Source: Nigrospora sphaerica (lineage: Eukaryota > Ascomycota > Sordariomycetes > Amphisphaeriales > Apiosporaceae). Taken from it: DNA of 64,000 bases. The notes below the pieces were generated by a model. That model was not told the DNA's origin. It was given only the letters and a program-made list of their open reading frames with translations, and did not search any database. The stretch spans positions 7,874,001 through 7,938,000 of the forward strand of contig JAGVVL010000001.1 in assembly GCA_018287875.1 (NCBI GenBank), read 5' to 3'. Shown here piece after piece: positions 33,517 to 44,285 of this stretch (position 1 is the stretch's first letter; the number at the start of each line of letters is the position of its first letter). The position numbers and the translations under genes are program-made.

Positions 33517-33726
33517 GTGGCCCCTTGGGGTGCCGCACACTGGTGATTGGGATAAGCAAGGGGGCTTGGGCCGTTCGGCGTTACTGTGACGGGGCTTTTC
33601 ACTATTGATGACATCTACTACCTAGTTAATACGGACGGAGCGTCGAGGCTACAAACCTGGTGGCCTCTCCAGCAGCAGCTTCATACATCCGTCCCTCTGC
33701 CTGTCGGGTTCCCCGCGCCGTGGCCC

Positions 33727-34832
33727 TTACATGTTGCGTCCGCCCCCGACCATGACCGTCTGTCCGGTCACGTAGCTGAAGAGGGGAGAGCACATGGCCA
33801 GCATGGCGCTGGCTGCCTCGGTGGCCGTGCCGGGCCTCCTCAAGGGGATATCGGCGTACGCGGCCGGCCCAGCCGTGGTCCTATTCCCTGCGGGGACTCC
33901 GATGGCAATCTTCTCGCCTCCGGGGCCCGTGACAAAGGCGCCTTTCTCCTTGTCCTGCGTCAGCCGCGTAGCAATGTGTCCAAAGGCAATGGTGTTGGCA
34001 CGGACGCCGAACTGGGGCCCCCATTCTTTGGCGATGGTCTTGGTGAGACCGGTGACGCCGGCCTTGGCCAGGGCATAGTTGGCCTGGCCAGCGTTTCCGT
34101 GCACGCCCGACGAGCTCGAGACGTTGAGCACGGCGCGCGGCTCACCATCCTTGACCCGGAAGTAGGGGGCCGCCTCACGTACCAGCTTGAAGGGTGCGGT
34201 GCAGTGCTACCACCATTCCGAGTCAGTAAATTTCCCAGACCAGGTATCCGCGGGGTGTGTTCCAGAGCGCCCTCGGGCCTGAACGCCAGGAACAAAGCGT
34301 CACGGGAGTGCTGCGGAAAGCATTCGTGCCGGCATAGGCAATAAAGAACACCGCATGTGCTTACCAGGGCCATGATGGCGTCCCATTGCATGTCAGTCAT
34401 CTTGTGAATGACCCCATCCCACGTGTAGCCTGCGTTGTTAACAATGATGTGGATCTTGCCGTGGCCAAAGTCGGCGGCTGCCTGGACCAGCGTTTTGATG
34501 TAGGCATCGTCGAGCATATCGCCGGGCACAGCGATGGCACGACCGCCGGCGGCATTGATGCTCTCGGCGACGGACTGGGCTTTGGCTACAGGCGAAGTGA
34601 GTGTCTCAGCAAGTCGTTTCCACCTCACCATGATACACGATGATGAAACAAAACTACATGACGTACCGGCATCAATATCGGACACGACCACTTGGGCGCC
34701 CTCGTTGGCAAAGAGCCTGGCCGCCTCGGCGCCGATCCCTTGGCCCGACCCGGTGATAATGGCTAACTGACCCGCGAGCATGCCCTTGGGGTAGTTAAGC
34801 TGGCCCGCGATCTGCTTCAGGCGGTCTGCCAT
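33727..34832 (-). CDS. Short-chain dehydrogenase, 3-oxoacyl-ACP/CoA reductase-like
   Basis: Three exons: 34832-34667, 34585-34365 and 34206-33727, giving 288 residues. Introns are 34666-34586 (GTACGT/GTAG) and 34364-34207 (GTAAGC/GTAG). Motifs: TGSGQGIG at 27-34, acidic SDIDA after strand 2 (favouring NAD(H), since an aspartate follows the second strand), NNAG at 105-108, NVSSSSG near 157-163 for the catalytic serine, and YALAK at 173-177. The last residues are GGGRNM. Known: this is the FabG-like layout of classical SDRs. It may reduce a 3-oxoacyl thioester in a mitochondrial or peroxisomal pathway, but no clear targeting signal is visible, so substrate and compartment are open. Its stop lies about 210 bp from that of Dpm1. 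Confidence 0.88.
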
Positions 34833-35537
34833 TCTGCCGTCCGTCTCGCGAAGGGGGGACAAAGATGTAGCGCGGGCGAGGGACACGGGACGAAGAAGAC
34901 GAAAAGGGCGATCGGGAATGGACGAGGCTTTACTTTCTTGTTTGTCGTGGCTTTATAGAAGACCAGTGTAGGTATACGCGAGAGGGGCTGGTCCTCACTT
35001 AAGGCGCCGGGCGTGGCCTGTTTACCCATGTCGTCTTCCCCGGACGCGGGGACCGATCAGGTACCCCAGGATCAGCACCCGCGATGCCGAGGTTCCCCTC
35101 GTCCCATTTGTCTGGCGAGGTATGGGGTGGTCCTGTTCGTCGTGTCTACCGGCACGGAAACCCGCCTCCTCCCCGAGAGCTCAGCACTACTTGCACAGTA
35201 CGTACGCTCGCTGCGTTCGCATCGGCGATAAGATTAAGCTCCAGGCCCACGCCCATCCCCGCTGGCGGGAACGGCTCGAAAAGTCGAGGGACGAGGTGCA
35301 GCCGTCTGCTTATGTAGGTACGTATGTACTGTACCGGGTACAGCTCCAATGAGCTCTTGCTAGATCGGAGCTGGCCGGGACCCAGTAGGGCTATCGCGTA
35401 ACCACTCGCCCCTCCTACTACCCGACTGCATGTACTTAGTTCCAACCCACAACGCCATGGACGCGGCTTCTCTGCGTCCCTACCCGTGAAAGCCACCCTC
35501 CCCATCATCCCCGGACGCTTGAAATGCCATCATAGCC
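34833..35537. other. Divergent intergenic region, SDR and PCI-protein promoters
   Basis: About 0.7 kb between two divergent starts. It contains several GTAC-rich short palindromic words (GTACCCCAGG, CGTACGTA, GTACGTATGTAC). No gene was recognised. Confidence 0.45.
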
Positions 35538-36518
35538 ATGCGCGGACGCGGTGGCCCACGGGGAGGCAATCGAGGCGGCAACCGGGGCGGCGGCAGAGCC
35601 CACTCGGCGCCGTGGAGTCGCCTGAAGCCCGTCGACCTCGATCCGCTAGATGCCTTCGGCCTGCCCTCCAAGGGCGACGCCCGCCTCCTCGACCCCAAGA
35701 CCCAGGAGCGCTACTACACCAAGATCGTCGAGCGCTACATGTCCTTTTGCTCCGACGCCGGCGAGCGCGACGAGCTCCTCCGCCGCTTCTCCTCGCTCGA
35801 GCTGTCGACCGACTACGTTCCCGCCGCTCCCGCTGCCGCCACGCTGCGGCCCTCCCCCGTCCCGGCCCCCAGTAGCACCCCCGCCGTCCCGGCCGCCGTA
35901 CCCCGGCCCTTTGTGGCTCCTGCCGACACCCAGGGCCTCTCCGATGTGCTGGCGGCGCTTAGGAAGCTGCGCGAGGGTATCGTGGCCTCCAAGCGGGCCG
36001 ACGACTTCTCCATTCAGGCCTACCTCTTCTGCATCCGCCTCGCCGTGCTGGTCAAGCACCCCGAGTCCTACCACCCGGCCATCCTCCATCTTCTCCGCAA
36101 GATCGAGCCCCTCCACCCCATGACGGGCGTTGAAAGGAGCGAGGTGGTTGGCTACCTCGTCCTAGACACGGCGTGCCGCCGGAACGACCTCGCCGAGGCC
36201 TACGCTGTCCGCCACCGCTACAAGCTGAAGGATGCCAAGGTCGACGGCGTCCTGGACGCGCTGACACACGACAACTACGTCGTCTTCCGGCGCATGAAGA
36301 TGAGCGTCGACGGGCACAAGGCCAAACTTCTCGAGTTCGCCGAAGACGCCATGCGGGTGCACACCCTCAAGTGCTTCGGCCGCACCTACTTGAGCATCGA
36401 GCTGCCGTACCTCGAAAAGTGCGCCGATGCGACCTGGATGGATCTCATTACCAACGACGGCGTGGGCTGGGAGCTGGAGGGGGACAAGGTCATTATTCGC
36501 AAGGTCAAGGGCAGGTGA
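35538..36518 (+). CDS. CSN8/PSMD8/EIF3K-family (PCI-type) protein with RGG N-terminus
   Basis: Single exon, 326 residues. The N-terminus MRGRGGPRGGNRGGNRGGGR is an RGG/RG-rich RNA-binding-like segment. A spacer rich in Ala and Pro follows (about 95-130). The C-terminal 190 residues (LSDVLAALRKLREGI to KVIIRKVKGR) have the helical-repeat plus winged-helix layout of the CSN8_PSD8_EIF3K domain; ITNDGVGWELEGDKVIIRK is the terminal winged-helix strand pair. Known: members of this domain are small subunits of the COP9 signalosome, the 26S proteasome lid (Rpn12) or eIF3 (eIF3k). The RGG extension is not typical of Rpn12 and argues for the signalosome-like or an RNA-linked member. Which complex it joins cannot be settled from the window. 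Confidence 0.8.
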   Translation: MRGRGGPRGGNRGGNRGGGRAHSAPWSRLKPVDLDPLDAFGLPSKGDARLLDPKTQERYYTKIVERYMSFCSDAGERDELLRRFSSLELSTDYVPAAPAAATLRPSPVPAPSSTPAVPAAVPRPFVAPADTQGLSDVLAALRKLREGIVASKRADDFSIQAYLFCIRLAVLVKHPESYHPAILHLLRKIEPLHPMTGVERSEVVGYLVLDTACRRNDLAEAYAVRHRYKLKDAKVDGVLDALTHDNYVVFRRMKMSVDGHKAKLLEFAEDAMRVHTLKCFGRTYLSIELPYLEKCADATWMDLITNDGVGWELEGDKVIIRKVKGR

Positions 36519-36893
36519 ACGAATGGTTGCCTTGCTCCCGGTATCGATACTCCACGACGCGCGGCACTTCGTAGCGAAATACAACAGTGTCTGGAGATTC
36601 CCTCACCGTGTTCTCCCTGCCATGACGCGTTCTCCTTCGCCGTGACAAGGCTTCCCCGGCGGGACGTGTCTGTGGGTCCACATACCGTAGCCTCATATCC
36701 CTGGCCCATCAGAGATGGCGGTGGAGGGAAGGGGCCGAGATTCGAGCGGCTCGGACGAGGATGGCAGTTGATGGCTGTTGTGTATGTACCAGGCAGTCCC
36801 CTCCCCACCCCCCCTGGTGCCGGTCACGACCCCGTTCCCAACAGCAAGACTCATACAACCAAACTTCGCCCTCATCCTTACCGAACCGCGAAC

Positions 36894-37052
36894 ATGGTCA
36901 ACATCGATGCGCCTCCCGACGTGTCCAAGTGGGCCATTTCGGCCTCGACGTCGGTGGCGGACGACGTAGTCGGAACGTCCTACGGGTCGCCTTTCTCGGC
37001 CGAGTGCCAGCTAAGACCGCCATCTTCCCACCACTCACACCCTTTACCATGA
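36894..37052 (+). CDS. Doubtful small hypothetical protein (52 residues)
   Basis: An ATG with A at -3 (AACATGGTC) opens the frame MVNIDAPPDVSKWAISAS and continues to a TGA at 37050-37052. The first 38 residues have plausible codon usage and composition (ADDVVGTSYGSPFSAEC). The end (RPPSSHHSHPLP) looks untranslated, so a donor site may have been missed. I do not recognise a family. No neighbour depends on it. Confidence 0.28.
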   Translation: MVNIDAPPDVSKWAISASTSVADDVVGTSYGSPFSAECQLRPPSSHHSHPLP

Positions 37053-37132
37053 AGTGTTTTCCATTGGAAGCCGCCGAGACTAGAGCCAATGCTGCCTCCT
37101 CCAAGCCCTTGTCAATCGGCAATACTCATTTA

Positions 37133-37166
37133 CTGGGGGGCTCCCAGAACCCCGGGGTACCCGGGG
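37133..37166. promoter_or_regulatory. Cluster of CreA-type SYGGRG sites upstream of the endoglucanase
   Basis: CTGGGG at 37133-37138 and CCGGGG at 37152-37157 and 37161-37166 all fit the SYGGRG consensus of the carbon-catabolite repressor CreA/CRE1. They lie about 450 bp before the GH12 start codon. Two adjacent sites is the arrangement usually needed for repression. Confidence 0.35.
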
Positions 37167-37609
37167 CTCCGTCTGGCTATCCCGTGTTGAGCAGGTCGGC
37201 CTGGTCAGCACCGGCAATTGGATACCCAGCTGGGTAAGAGCCAATAACGAGGATCCATCCATCATGGTGGTGGCCCGTCTCGTCCCCACCTAATGGCTAC
37301 TACTCAGTACAGAACGGAGCGCGGAATCCGCTCCGTAATACGGATTGGGGACCCCGGCAGTCCGGCCATTCGTGGAAATTGCACGACCGCCACGGACAAG
37401 CACGCCCATGCCGGCCGATGCAATGGCGGAACACACCGCGAGGGGTGCCCGGCCGTGTGCACAACGCCCCCGATAGGATGAATACTTCCCATACATAATG
37501 GCGGCGGCTTCCCGCTCCGCGGCTGCTGGACGGCTCTTCCCCCTCGCCCCTTTCCCAGACGATCCCGGCCGAGCCGAACTGCGCGCGTCCGCCACTCTCT
37601 TCTGCCGCC

Positions 37610-38450
37610 ATGAAGTTCTCGACGCCCGCTCTGTCGACGTTGCTGGCGGCCTCGGCCGCGGCGGCGCCCACGCCCACGCTCCAGGAACGCGCCACGACAA
37701 TCTCCTGCGACGCCTGGGGCTCGCTCCAGACGGGCGGTTACACCGTCTACCACAACAACTGGGGCGCCGCGCAGGCAACCTCGGGTCGCCAGTGCACCAC
37801 CTTCAACGCGCTGAACGGCCGCTCCGTCGCATGGTCCACGTCGTGGACCTGGGCTGGTGGCCGGAACCAGGTCAAGTCGTACTCGAACGTCGCGCTCGAG
37901 CACGTGGACAAGCAGGTCTCAGCCGTCCGGTCGATTCCCTCGACCTGGAAGTGGACGTAAGTCGGAGGCACACAATACACCCCCTCCCCCATGACAACTT
38001 CAGAGGGGGCCTGGAGACTAATGTTGCGCGTGTGCGCGCCCCGGTGGTAGAAACAAGGGCGACGGCGTCGTGGCCAACGTCTCGTACGACCTCTGGCTGT
38101 CGGCCACTAAGGGCGGCAGCAACGCGTACGAGATCATGGTCTGGCTCGGCGCGTACGGCGGCGCCGGGCCCATCTCGAGCACGGGCAGCCCCGTGGCGAC
38201 GGCCAACATCGCCGGCCACACCTGGCAGCTCTACAAGGGCCCCAACGGCAGCTTTACCGTCTTCTCCTTCGTCGTGTCCGGTGGGCCCGTCACCAACTTC
38301 AGCGGTGACATGAAGGCCTTCATCGACTTCCTTACCCAGACCCAGGGCGTGCCCGCCAACTACTGGATCACCTCCCTGCAGGCCGGCACGGAGCCCTTCA
38401 CCGGCTCTAACGTCGTCCTCACCACCACCGACTACAGCATTTCCGTCTAA
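37610..38450 (+). CDS. Secreted GH12 endo-beta-1,4-glucanase / xyloglucanase
   Basis: Two exons, 37610-37956 and 38051-38450 (intron GTAAGT, branch CTAAT, acceptor GTAG), 248 residues. A signal peptide is clear: [19 protein letters not shown], cleaved near residue 19. The mature protein is a GH12 jelly roll: [41 protein letters not shown], then [14 protein letters not shown] with the nucleophile Glu143, and QAGTEPFTG with the acid/base Glu230. Known: GH12 enzymes cleave beta-1,4 bonds in cellulose, mixed-linkage glucan or xyloglucan with retention. There is no cellulose-binding module. Both catalytic residues and length are as expected, so it should be active. CreA-type sites lie upstream. 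Sequence alone does not separate cellulase from xyloglucanase activity. Confidence 0.95.
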
Positions 38451-40366
38451 TAGACCGAAACGTTGGGCGGAGACGGTTTGCCGGCGACTTTTTGTTCTAC
38501 TGTACATACAAGAGTCCGGTCCACAAGCCGGGCAAGACGACCGAGCGATACCATACGGGCTCGTGTTGGCCAACCGTAGGAGGCTCACTGCACATAAATA
38601 GAGGATATGCAAGGGTTGCCGCTCCGGATACGGTCTCGTACTATCTATTCGCGTCCAGTCACTGGCTCGACTTGTAACTTTTCCTCGTATCCGTACGAGC
38701 CCCTGCTAGTATTGGTGCTCAAGGATGTCGGTCTTGATCGCTCTACGGATCTCGGGTCGGTTATCATTCGTTTTCAGAACAATCTCAACGAAGTCAAAGT
38801 CCTTGTATACTCCGCCGCACACCTCAAGGACACCGTCAGAACTCGCCTAGTTGTAAGTAGAAATGATATTGTGATGCACCTGACCTGAGAGGAGAGCGGC
38901 AAAAAGATAAGGGCCCCCCCAGGAGTGGGGGGGAAAGATGCAAAAACATACAACACCGAGGATTCCCAGGTCGTCACCGACCCTAGTACTAATTCGGCGC
39001 TTTCCAGCTTATCTATGGGAGAGCGGACGGGATCCCGAGTTTTCTGGAAGCTATGGTCGTATGTGAAAGAATGTGGTGTTATTGATTGTTGAGTTTGCAA
39101 GATAGTTGCGATACAACTGGCCGAAGTAGGGTAGACGCGGAGGGACATACGTTTACCCTCAGCCTGAGATGGGCCGCCTACCCTTTTTCTATACGCAGGC
39201 CAGAAATAGTCAATGGGCTGTTTGCATAGGGATGCTCCGGACGAGTGAAACTGTTCTGTGCCGTTCCTTTACGACCGAGTATTGATGGCTTCGTAGCCTC
39301 TCCTTGCCTGGGATTAAAATTATTTCAAACGTGCTTGATTCCAAGCGAGCTTAGCAGGTACTGTCGCATACTCAGAGGCTCACTATGGGGGCCAGAATAT
39401 CCAGGTAATATGGTCTCGGCTAAAGGCAGACAGGCAACGTTCCGGATTAATCGGGCCAACGGCCTTGAATATACTCAAATGATATGCAAGCTGGAGATCA
39501 GATACAATACATCAGACCTCTGGATGGCAAGAAGCCAAGGACCAATCTTCCCGCCAGCACGCCATAATGCCAGCCACTTTCTTAAGAACCAGCCGACCTG
39601 TAAAGAGCATCCAGGTAGTCTTCCCAACTGTCCCAATCCAGAGCTGCATTCCATATCAAAGACGGTCTGCAACTGGCGATGGCCAATACTTGGGTGACGC
39701 CCCCCTGGCCCCGTCACGCTAGGGTAAGCGGGTATGGAGGCTCGGGAGCATTGGGGCTGGGCGCTTTACCCGCCTAACAAGCCCATTGGCCACACCCGAA
39801 TCAACGCCCTAACCAATGACGGCAGGCCTACATTGTAGGTCATGTACTTAAGTACTCTCTACTGTTTGTAAACTAAGTACGGAGCAGGCGCGATTGCCTT
39901 CGTGGCCCACGCGTAAAGCATCGAGGACAGACGAAGGCAAAGGAAACCCGAATCCGGCCCATGTACATAACCTACCGCGTTGCTGCCTGGCACGGAGAGA
40001 ATCATCGTTTCATACCCTGTACCACGGCCAACCGTCTCGCGAACCCAAGGGCACGCACGCATGTACGCGATCGCAACATGCAGTTTTGCGCATGACCGAC
40101 GACACCCGTCCCCAGCCCACCAACGACAGCAGGAACAACCGCAGTAGCAGCAGCACAGCAGTCATTACACATCACATGCAAACGTCGTCGGTCTATGGGG
40201 TACCCCATACGTAGCTGACTGGTAGTACTGGACCCGTATCGCAAAGCCCGTCTTGAATCGAGGACGCGCCTCCGGACGCTGTGTCGCAGACACCGCGTCC
40301 ACGCTTCGTCTCCGGTCGTAGGCTCGGGCCCTCTCATCCGGTCCCGACCGCAAGAAAACCACCGGC
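38451..40366. other. Gene-free region between GH12 and the collagen-like membrane protein
   Basis: Low-conservation DNA with short frames only; nothing else was recognised. Confidence 0.45.
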
Positions 40367-43300
40367 ATGGACAAGCACACGCGCGCGCCGTCAGTCGCGT
40401 CGGCAACAAACCAACCGCCCACGAACCCCATTGCTCGCACTCAATCAGCCCAACTGAGGCCTGGCACAAGCACCACAGGCTCCCCCGGCGGCCCGCAAGA
40501 CGTCCAGTCATCCGGCATCCTGCGCCGCCACAACACCGCGCCCATGGCCCACGTCCGAAGACCGTCGCTGCCGGGCGCCCAGACGCGCACCGGCGCCACC
40601 CCGAAGCGAGAGCGCCAGCCTATGCGCCTGTCCCAGGCCTGGAATCTCGCCAAGCAGCAGGAAGACGCCGGCAGCAACCCCAGCAGCGACGATGGCACCT
40701 TTGATTTGAAGACGGCCTTCAACATGGCAAGAGCCGAGATGGACGGCGTCACATTGGGCTCACCGAGCCCCGCCCCTCGACCGCAGCGCCCGAAGACGGC
40801 CGAACCTCAGCCGACCGACCCCAACCGAGACGAGCTCGGCCAGCGCTTGAGCCAGTTCGACCGCAACCACCGACTGGGCCACGGCGAGAGCCCCCTGAAA
40901 GCCGCCTTTCCCCGGAACCGCCCCGGCTCCAAGGTGACCGAAACAACAAACATCATCGCCGAAAAGGCCGACGGTGGCACTCCAGCCCTTCGCAGGGGCC
41001 ACCATAGGTCCATGACCCCAAGCAAACAATCGACTGGCAGTCTTCTAAGCGAGGAAGATACCGACAGGTTCTCACCGTTGCCCTCGATCGAATTCGTCGT
41101 TGGCCCCCCACGGAGGCCAACTCCTGGCACCCGACCATTTGTTAACCCTTTACCTGCCGAATCTTCACCAGAGAAGAGTTTTGGCTGGGAGCTTGACGCC
41201 GACTTCACCGCTGGCGATCTGCAGGTTTCCAACAGTCCGCGTATCAAGCCGGCGAAGGCTAATGGCGACACTCATGAGCAAGGCGCCCTCGCCGAGAGTG
41301 GCTTCGTTTTTCCTGGTGACGGCGGCCCTTCTGGCGAAAGAGGCGCTCACGGCGAGAATGGTGCTCCCCGTGAGGGAGGCGCCCAGGGTGAGACAGGCGT
41401 CCCTGGTGAGAGAGGTGCCCCCGGCGAGAGGGGTCCTCCGGGGGGGGGGGGCGCTCCGGGGGAGAGAGGCGCCCCAGGCGAGAGAGGTCCCCCGGGCGAG
41501 AGAGGTGCCCCTGGCGATAGTGGTGGCCCCAGCAAGCAAGACTCCCTGGTTCAGAGGGCTTCCCCCAACCAGAGAAGCTCGCCTGTTCAAAGCGACTCAC
41601 CCATTCAGAAGGGTTCGCTCGGCCAGAAAAACTCTCCTGGCTCAGGCACTCATCGCAACAACGCCAGACTGGAGCAGATCCGACAACAAGAGTTGGCAGC
41701 CGCTCAAGCGGAGATCCCGGAGGACGATGACAGCTTGCCTAAAAAGATGAACCGACGCTTGGACGAAATTCGAGCCCGCGAGGCCGAGGCCGTATCAAAA
41801 CGAGCCCGAGCCGAAGGTCTTCTGGACGAAATCCGCGCCAGGAACTCAGAGTCACGTTCTTGGTCGCCAGAAGTTGCCCCAAACACGCACGAGGATGCAT
41901 TGCCAAACGGATCCCCTGATGACTCGCTGACACCTCGTGCTGAGCCCAGTAAAACGGATAGAGGCAAGGCGCCGGCATATTTGGTTGACAACAAAGCGCC
42001 GCCGAACCGCCGTCCCTCTCTCAATCGGTATGGAGCAACAACCAAGGCGCAAAATATGGACGGCAAGATTGACAGCCTTGTCGACAAGCCTCCTGCGCCT
42101 TCCAGAGATGACTCTTATGACTTGCTGCGTCAGCTTTCTCGTGCAACAAGTTCCAGCCCCAGCCCTCCGCCCGTCACCGCCAGCCCCCCCACAAAAGACA
42201 TATCCAAAGACACCGGCGCTCAAACACAAAACCCCCCTCAAAGATCCGAAACAGAGAGCAAGCAGACTACCGGCTCCCTGGAGCAGAGCCCTTCGAAAGA
42301 TTCAGGGGTCAAGGGCTTCGGCCAACGTTTGGCTTTTGGGTTCGCCGGACTGCGTAAGAATCTTTTAGGCGACTCGCAGCAGGATAGAAAGGGAAGCTTG
42401 GCCACTGGAGAACCAGACCCTGTTAGTCGCATCGAGGCTGAGATGGACCTCTTCGCTCTGCAAGATAAGAACTTTTCGGATAAGAGCTCCAATCGCGCTC
42501 CTTCGCCCAAGCCGCCCACGCAACCAAACACAGCAGATGATGAGACGCCGAGAGCGAACAAGATGACCGAGCCAGTGAGCCAACCAACACCCCGCGTGAC
42601 AGGCGCATACGTGGAGACACCTGCTACGACCAAAGTTAAGAAAGAAAACACTACCGAGCCGAGAGCCAACGTATTCGAGGGAACGGGCTTCAAGGCCTCA
42701 CGGCTTCTCTTTGGCCTTGGTGGCCGGGGTTCCGGCGACGCGGCTCTCAAAAACAAGATTGAGTCTACTCAGGACACGTCGACCAAAGGGCCCGCGAGCC
42801 AACCTGAGACTAAGAAAGCCGAGGACGTTCGGATTAAGCAGCAGCAGCCCGAGGATATTAGCATCAAGCAAGAAGATAGCAGCGATACCTCGAGCAGATC
42901 CGCCAGAGCCAGCACCCGTCCGTCTTCGGCTCCTCATATACGCCGTGCTCGATCTCGTTCCAAACGCCGTAGGCCATTGAGAAACACAGCCGCCATTCCG
43001 ACGGTGAAGGACGACCTTCGCGGGATCCTTCGTCAAAATCGGTTCGACGATTCGACCCTCGAAGACTTTGACGATCTTCTGACGGACACGAACGTGGATC
43101 CCGAGGAACTCGACAAGATAGTCAATGATTCGGTGCGCAAAGCCGAAGAGGAAATGAAGACGGACGGCCTCTCGGAGCGCGAGCGGGAGCTGGCCGTCTA
43201 TGACCGCATGAACAAAAGCCTCCAGACAGGCCTTCAAGGCATCCGCTCCGCCAAACAGGGCATCGCACGCCTCGAGGACCAGGTGGCGCATGCTGAGCCC

Positions 43301-43915
43301 AAGCGACCTGGAGCCCAGCTCTTCGGCGATTGGGCAGCACAGCAGCCCCTCGGCGGTGCCATGCCGGCCTCATGGGACGGCGGTTTGCGCCTGCCCCTAC
43401 CCGCCCTGTACCGTCGCCAGCCTCGGTTCAAGCTGACCTTTTCCGGCCTCTTGCTCCTCCTGACGATGGTCTGGTACAGCCTAGAGTCGGCCTTCTGCTT
43501 CGTCTACGGGCCGCCGGAGGAGTGCACGGCCAGCCACCCCTGCGAGTGGTCACCACACCAGCCCTACTACCCGTACGTCATGCCCTTCATGCTCGACGAG
43601 TGGGCCACGGGCGGTAAGGGCCGCGCCGCCGCCTGGCGCGTCAGCGAGGAGGTGGGCGACCTCGTAGCCGAGCTGGCCGACTGGGTCACGGGCCACGACT
43701 TCACCGAAGACGACGAGATGTTCATGGACGTGTGGCAACGGCGCCGGCACCGGCGCCGGCTGCGAAAGCACGACCGCATCAGCAAGTGGGTCGAGCCGCC
43801 CGAGTACAAGGACAAGTTCAAGAAGTGGCGTGCCGCCTTCCGGGCCCGCGAGCGCGCGTGGGAGAACGGGGAGCAGTGGAGCGAGAACTTCATGGGTTCG
43901 GACCGCCGGTGGTAG
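40367..43915 (+). CDS. Large disordered protein with collagen-like tract and C-terminal membrane anchor
   Basis: Single exon, 1182 residues, ATG in good context (GGCATGGAC). Residues 1-315 are Ser/Pro-rich and probably disordered. Residues 320-387 (41324-41529) are about 20 Gly-X-Y triplets (GERGAPGERGPP type), broken once by REG. Then come short SP-rich repeats (SPNQRSSPVQSDSPIQ), a charged region with predicted coiled coil (RLDEIRAREAEAVSKRARAEG), a basic patch RRARSRSKRRRPLR that may be a nuclear localisation signal, a conserved-looking acidic helix region (ILRQNRFDDSTLEDFDDLL), one hydrophobic helix (LTFSGLLLLLTMVWYSLESAF) near 1025-1045, and a charged Trp-rich tail (HDRISKWVEPPEYKDKF). 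Inferred: a tail-proximal membrane protein, perhaps of the nuclear envelope or ER. I do not recognise a named family. Confidence 0.82.
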   Translation: MDKHTRAPSVASATNQPPTNPIARTQSAQLRPGTSTTGSPGGPQDVQSSGILRRHNTAPMAHVRRPSLPGAQTRTGATPKRERQPMRLSQAWNLAKQQEDAGSNPSSDDGTFDLKTAFNMARAEMDGVTLGSPSPAPRPQRPKTAEPQPTDPNRDELGQRLSQFDRNHRLGHGESPLKAAFPRNRPGSKVTETTNIIAEKADGGTPALRRGHHRSMTPSKQSTGSLLSEEDTDRFSPLPSIEFVVGPPRRPTPGTRPFVNPLPAESSPEKSFGWELDADFTAGDLQVSNSPRIKPAKANGDTHEQGALAESGFVFPGDGGPSGERGAHGENGAPREGGAQGETGVPGERGAPGERGPPGGGGAPGERGAPGERGPPGERGAPGDSGGPSKQDSLVQRASPNQRSSPVQSDSPIQKGSLGQKNSPGSGTHRNNARLEQIRQQELAAAQAEIPEDDDSLPKKMNRRLDEIRAREAEAVSKRARAEGLLDEIRARNSESRSWSPEVAPNTHEDALPNGSPDDSLTPRAEPSKTDRGKAPAYLVDNKAPPNRRPSLNRYGATTKAQNMDGKIDSLVDKPPAPSRDDSYDLLRQLSRATSSSPSPPPVTASPPTKDISKDTGAQTQNPPQRSETESKQTTGSLEQSPSKDSGVKGFGQRLAFGFAGLRKNLLGDSQQDRKGSLATGEPDPVSRIEAEMDLFALQDKNFSDKSSNRAPSPKPPTQPNTADDETPRANKMTEPVSQPTPRVTGAYVETPATTKVKKENTTEPRANVFEGTGFKASRLLFGLGGRGSGDAALKNKIESTQDTSTKGPASQPETKKAEDVRIKQQQPEDISIKQEDSSDTSSRSARASTRPSSAPHIRRARSRSKRRRPLRNTAAIPTVKDDLRGILRQNRFDDSTLEDFDDLLTDTNVDPEELDKIVNDSVRKAEEEMKTDGLSERERELAVYDRMNKSLQTGLQGIRSAKQGIARLEDQVAHAEPKRPGAQLFGDWAAQQPLGGAMPASWDGGLRLPLPALYRRQPRFKLTFSGLLLLLTMVWYSLESAFCFVYGPPEECTASHPCEWSPHQPYYPYVMPFMLDEWATGGKGRAAAWRVSEEVGDLVAELADWVTGHDFTEDDEMFMDVWQRRRHRRRLRKHDRISKWVEPPEYKDKFKKWRAAFRARERAWENGEQWSENFMGSDRRW

Positions 43916-44285
43916 CCGGCGTGGGAGAGAAAGAGACCAAGGAGAAGGAGACGGACCGACAGCATCTCGTATCGGCGTTGGCTAAGAGTCCTACTTGCTC
44001 AGGATAAGTGCCGTTGTAGGGTTATGAGATAGCAAGGCGTTATGGCTAGAGGGTCATCCCAACATGTGACGAGGGCAATTTTACCTGATCTTTCAGTTAC
44101 CGAAAAAGCCAGTAACTATGGCTGCTTCCCGACCAGCTCATACATGTGGATTACGAGCTCTTGGTTTTGGCAAATTGTGTACAACCGCCCCGGACTTGCC
44201 GTGCGCGCGCGCGACGGGCACATATGGCAGCGGTGGCATTCCCATGCCGAGCGATCAAATCGTGGTCCTTGGAAAAGGTAGCGCA
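43916..44285. other. Short convergent intergenic region
   Basis: The two 3' flanks of convergent genes; nothing else was recognised. Confidence 0.45.

Larger units (their letters stand above)
36519..37609. other. Interval upstream of the GH12 gene
   Basis: Contains a doubtful small frame at 36894-37052 and a small group of CreA-type sites, both listed separately. Nothing else was recognised. Confidence 0.4.

Noticed and set aside
41324..41529. Collagen-like tract as bacterial or vector contamination
   Set aside because: It lies in frame inside a long fungal-type open frame with continuous coding sequence on both sides.
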